Assembly: GCA_022113835.1 (NCBI GenBank)
Contig: JAILWY010000006.1
Location: 5,146,001-5,210,000, forward strand
DNA: 64,000 nt
Origin: Atopsyche davidsoni
Taxonomy: Eukaryota > Arthropoda > Insecta > Trichoptera > Hydrobiosidae
Reading direction: 5' to 3'
Shown piece by piece: positions 63,535 to 64,000 of the stretch. Below the pieces are notes generated by a model, which saw nothing but the letters and a program-made list of their open reading frames with translations, was not told where the DNA came from and made no database searches. How positions within the stretch are numbered: the stretch's first letter is position 1; every line of letters starts with the position of its first letter. The translations under genes were made by a program, and so were the position numbers.

Positions 63535-64000
63535 TCAACAGTAGAAACCACAGTCTCGGATGTAAAAGGCTGGCGGCATGTGATTTTTAAACACGTTTTC
63601 ATTAATAAAAAAACATTTTATTTCACTCCCAATATTTATTGTATCCATTAAATATAGACCTAGTGTACCGGCAATCCAACCTAAGCATACACCAGTCTTA
63701 CTAAGAACTTTAGCCAACATTAAAAAGTGGATGACGTGTATCCTTTCGTAGTATAAAAAATACAAAATAATAGATGGAGCGATGCTCCAAGAATACACAC
63801 AGAGCAATCGCCAATTTAATAGTTTGTGAAATATTTTAATTGTGCTATAATAATTTGAGTTTCCAAAACCAAAACAACAAATCATATGTATTTTAAAAGA
63901 CTTAAATGCATATTTTGACAAATAGAATGAAAAGTTCCTCATACCTCGCTGGTAAGATAGAATTCGACATACATCCAGCAACGCTGTATTTTCAAAAAAT
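63535..64000 (-). CDS. Partial open frame running off the right edge, possible membrane protein exon
   Basis: Not recognised. On the minus strand the frame is open from the window edge for about 154 codons to a TGA at 63535, the longest in the window and in ordinary AT-rich DNA, where stops are frequent. The first in-window ATG would be near 63942 (MRNFSFYLSKYAF). Two hydrophobic stretches are visible, around SIAPSIILYFLYY and around GVCLGWIAGTLGLYL, so a membrane protein is possible. A donor-like GTAAGACT near 63701 could end the exon after AKVL. The 5' part lies outside the window. It could still be chance. Confidence 0.3.
   Translation of the reverse strand, partial: FFENTALLDVCRILSYQRGMRNFSFYLSKYAFKSFKIHMICCFGFGNSNYYSTIKIFHKLLNWRLLCVYSWSIAPSIILYFLYYERIHVIHFLMLAKVLSKTGVCLGWIAGTLGLYLMDTINIGSEIKCFFINENVFKNHMPPAFYIRDCGFYC

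Noticed and set aside
1..64000. Homeobox, zinc-finger, kinase, reverse transcriptase or other large domains; Hox microRNAs; rRNA; CRISPR
   Set aside because: I looked for their key motifs on both strands and saw none. A formal profile search was not possible.

Overview
The window looks like AT-rich, gene-poor nuclear DNA from an insect. One short exon can be tied to a protein family. There are no operons, ribosome-binding sites, rRNA, tRNA or CRISPR, and nearly every long open frame is chance reading through GC-rich patches. The insect assignment rests on the N-terminus of the microtubule-associated protein Jupiter (minus strand, ATG at 9088) and on arthropod-style core promoter motifs just upstream of it. 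A lepidopteran source would suit the base composition and mobile elements, but the sequence does not prove it.

Layout. Bases 1-9026 are mostly inside or downstream of the first Jupiter intron. They hold a GC-rich run of small stem-loops (1234-1336), a candidate noncoding plus-strand exon (2929-3038) and a G-rich minisatellite (3495-3565). Bases 9027-9460 carry the Jupiter first exon, its 5' UTR, an initiator plus MTE core promoter and a C-rich (minus-strand G4) island. From 9.5 to 36 kb the DNA is AT-rich with scattered 100-300 bp GC-rich patches, an 84 bp hAT-type MITE (12370-12453), a 1 kb TIR element with a transposase-like tail (21714-22717) and a pair of diverged repeats. From about 36.8 to 50.2 kb the GC-rich patches become dense, with homeodomain-like, Sox/Pho-like and CRE motifs; this is the best candidate for a cis-regulatory domain. 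From 50 to 64 kb patches are sparser. That part holds a heat-shock-element-like array (61649-61670) beside a possible minus-strand first exon, and an open frame that runs off the right edge.

How the parts may work together. If Jupiter is the only real gene start here, most of 9.5-64 kb is its upstream intergenic space or an alternative-promoter region, possibly shared with a developmental neighbour outside the window. Several other places pair a start codon with a splice donor, or an acceptor with a donor around an open frame. They are recorded as low-confidence exon candidates because GC-rich patches make such pairs easily by chance. RNA-seq and cross-species alignment would settle them.
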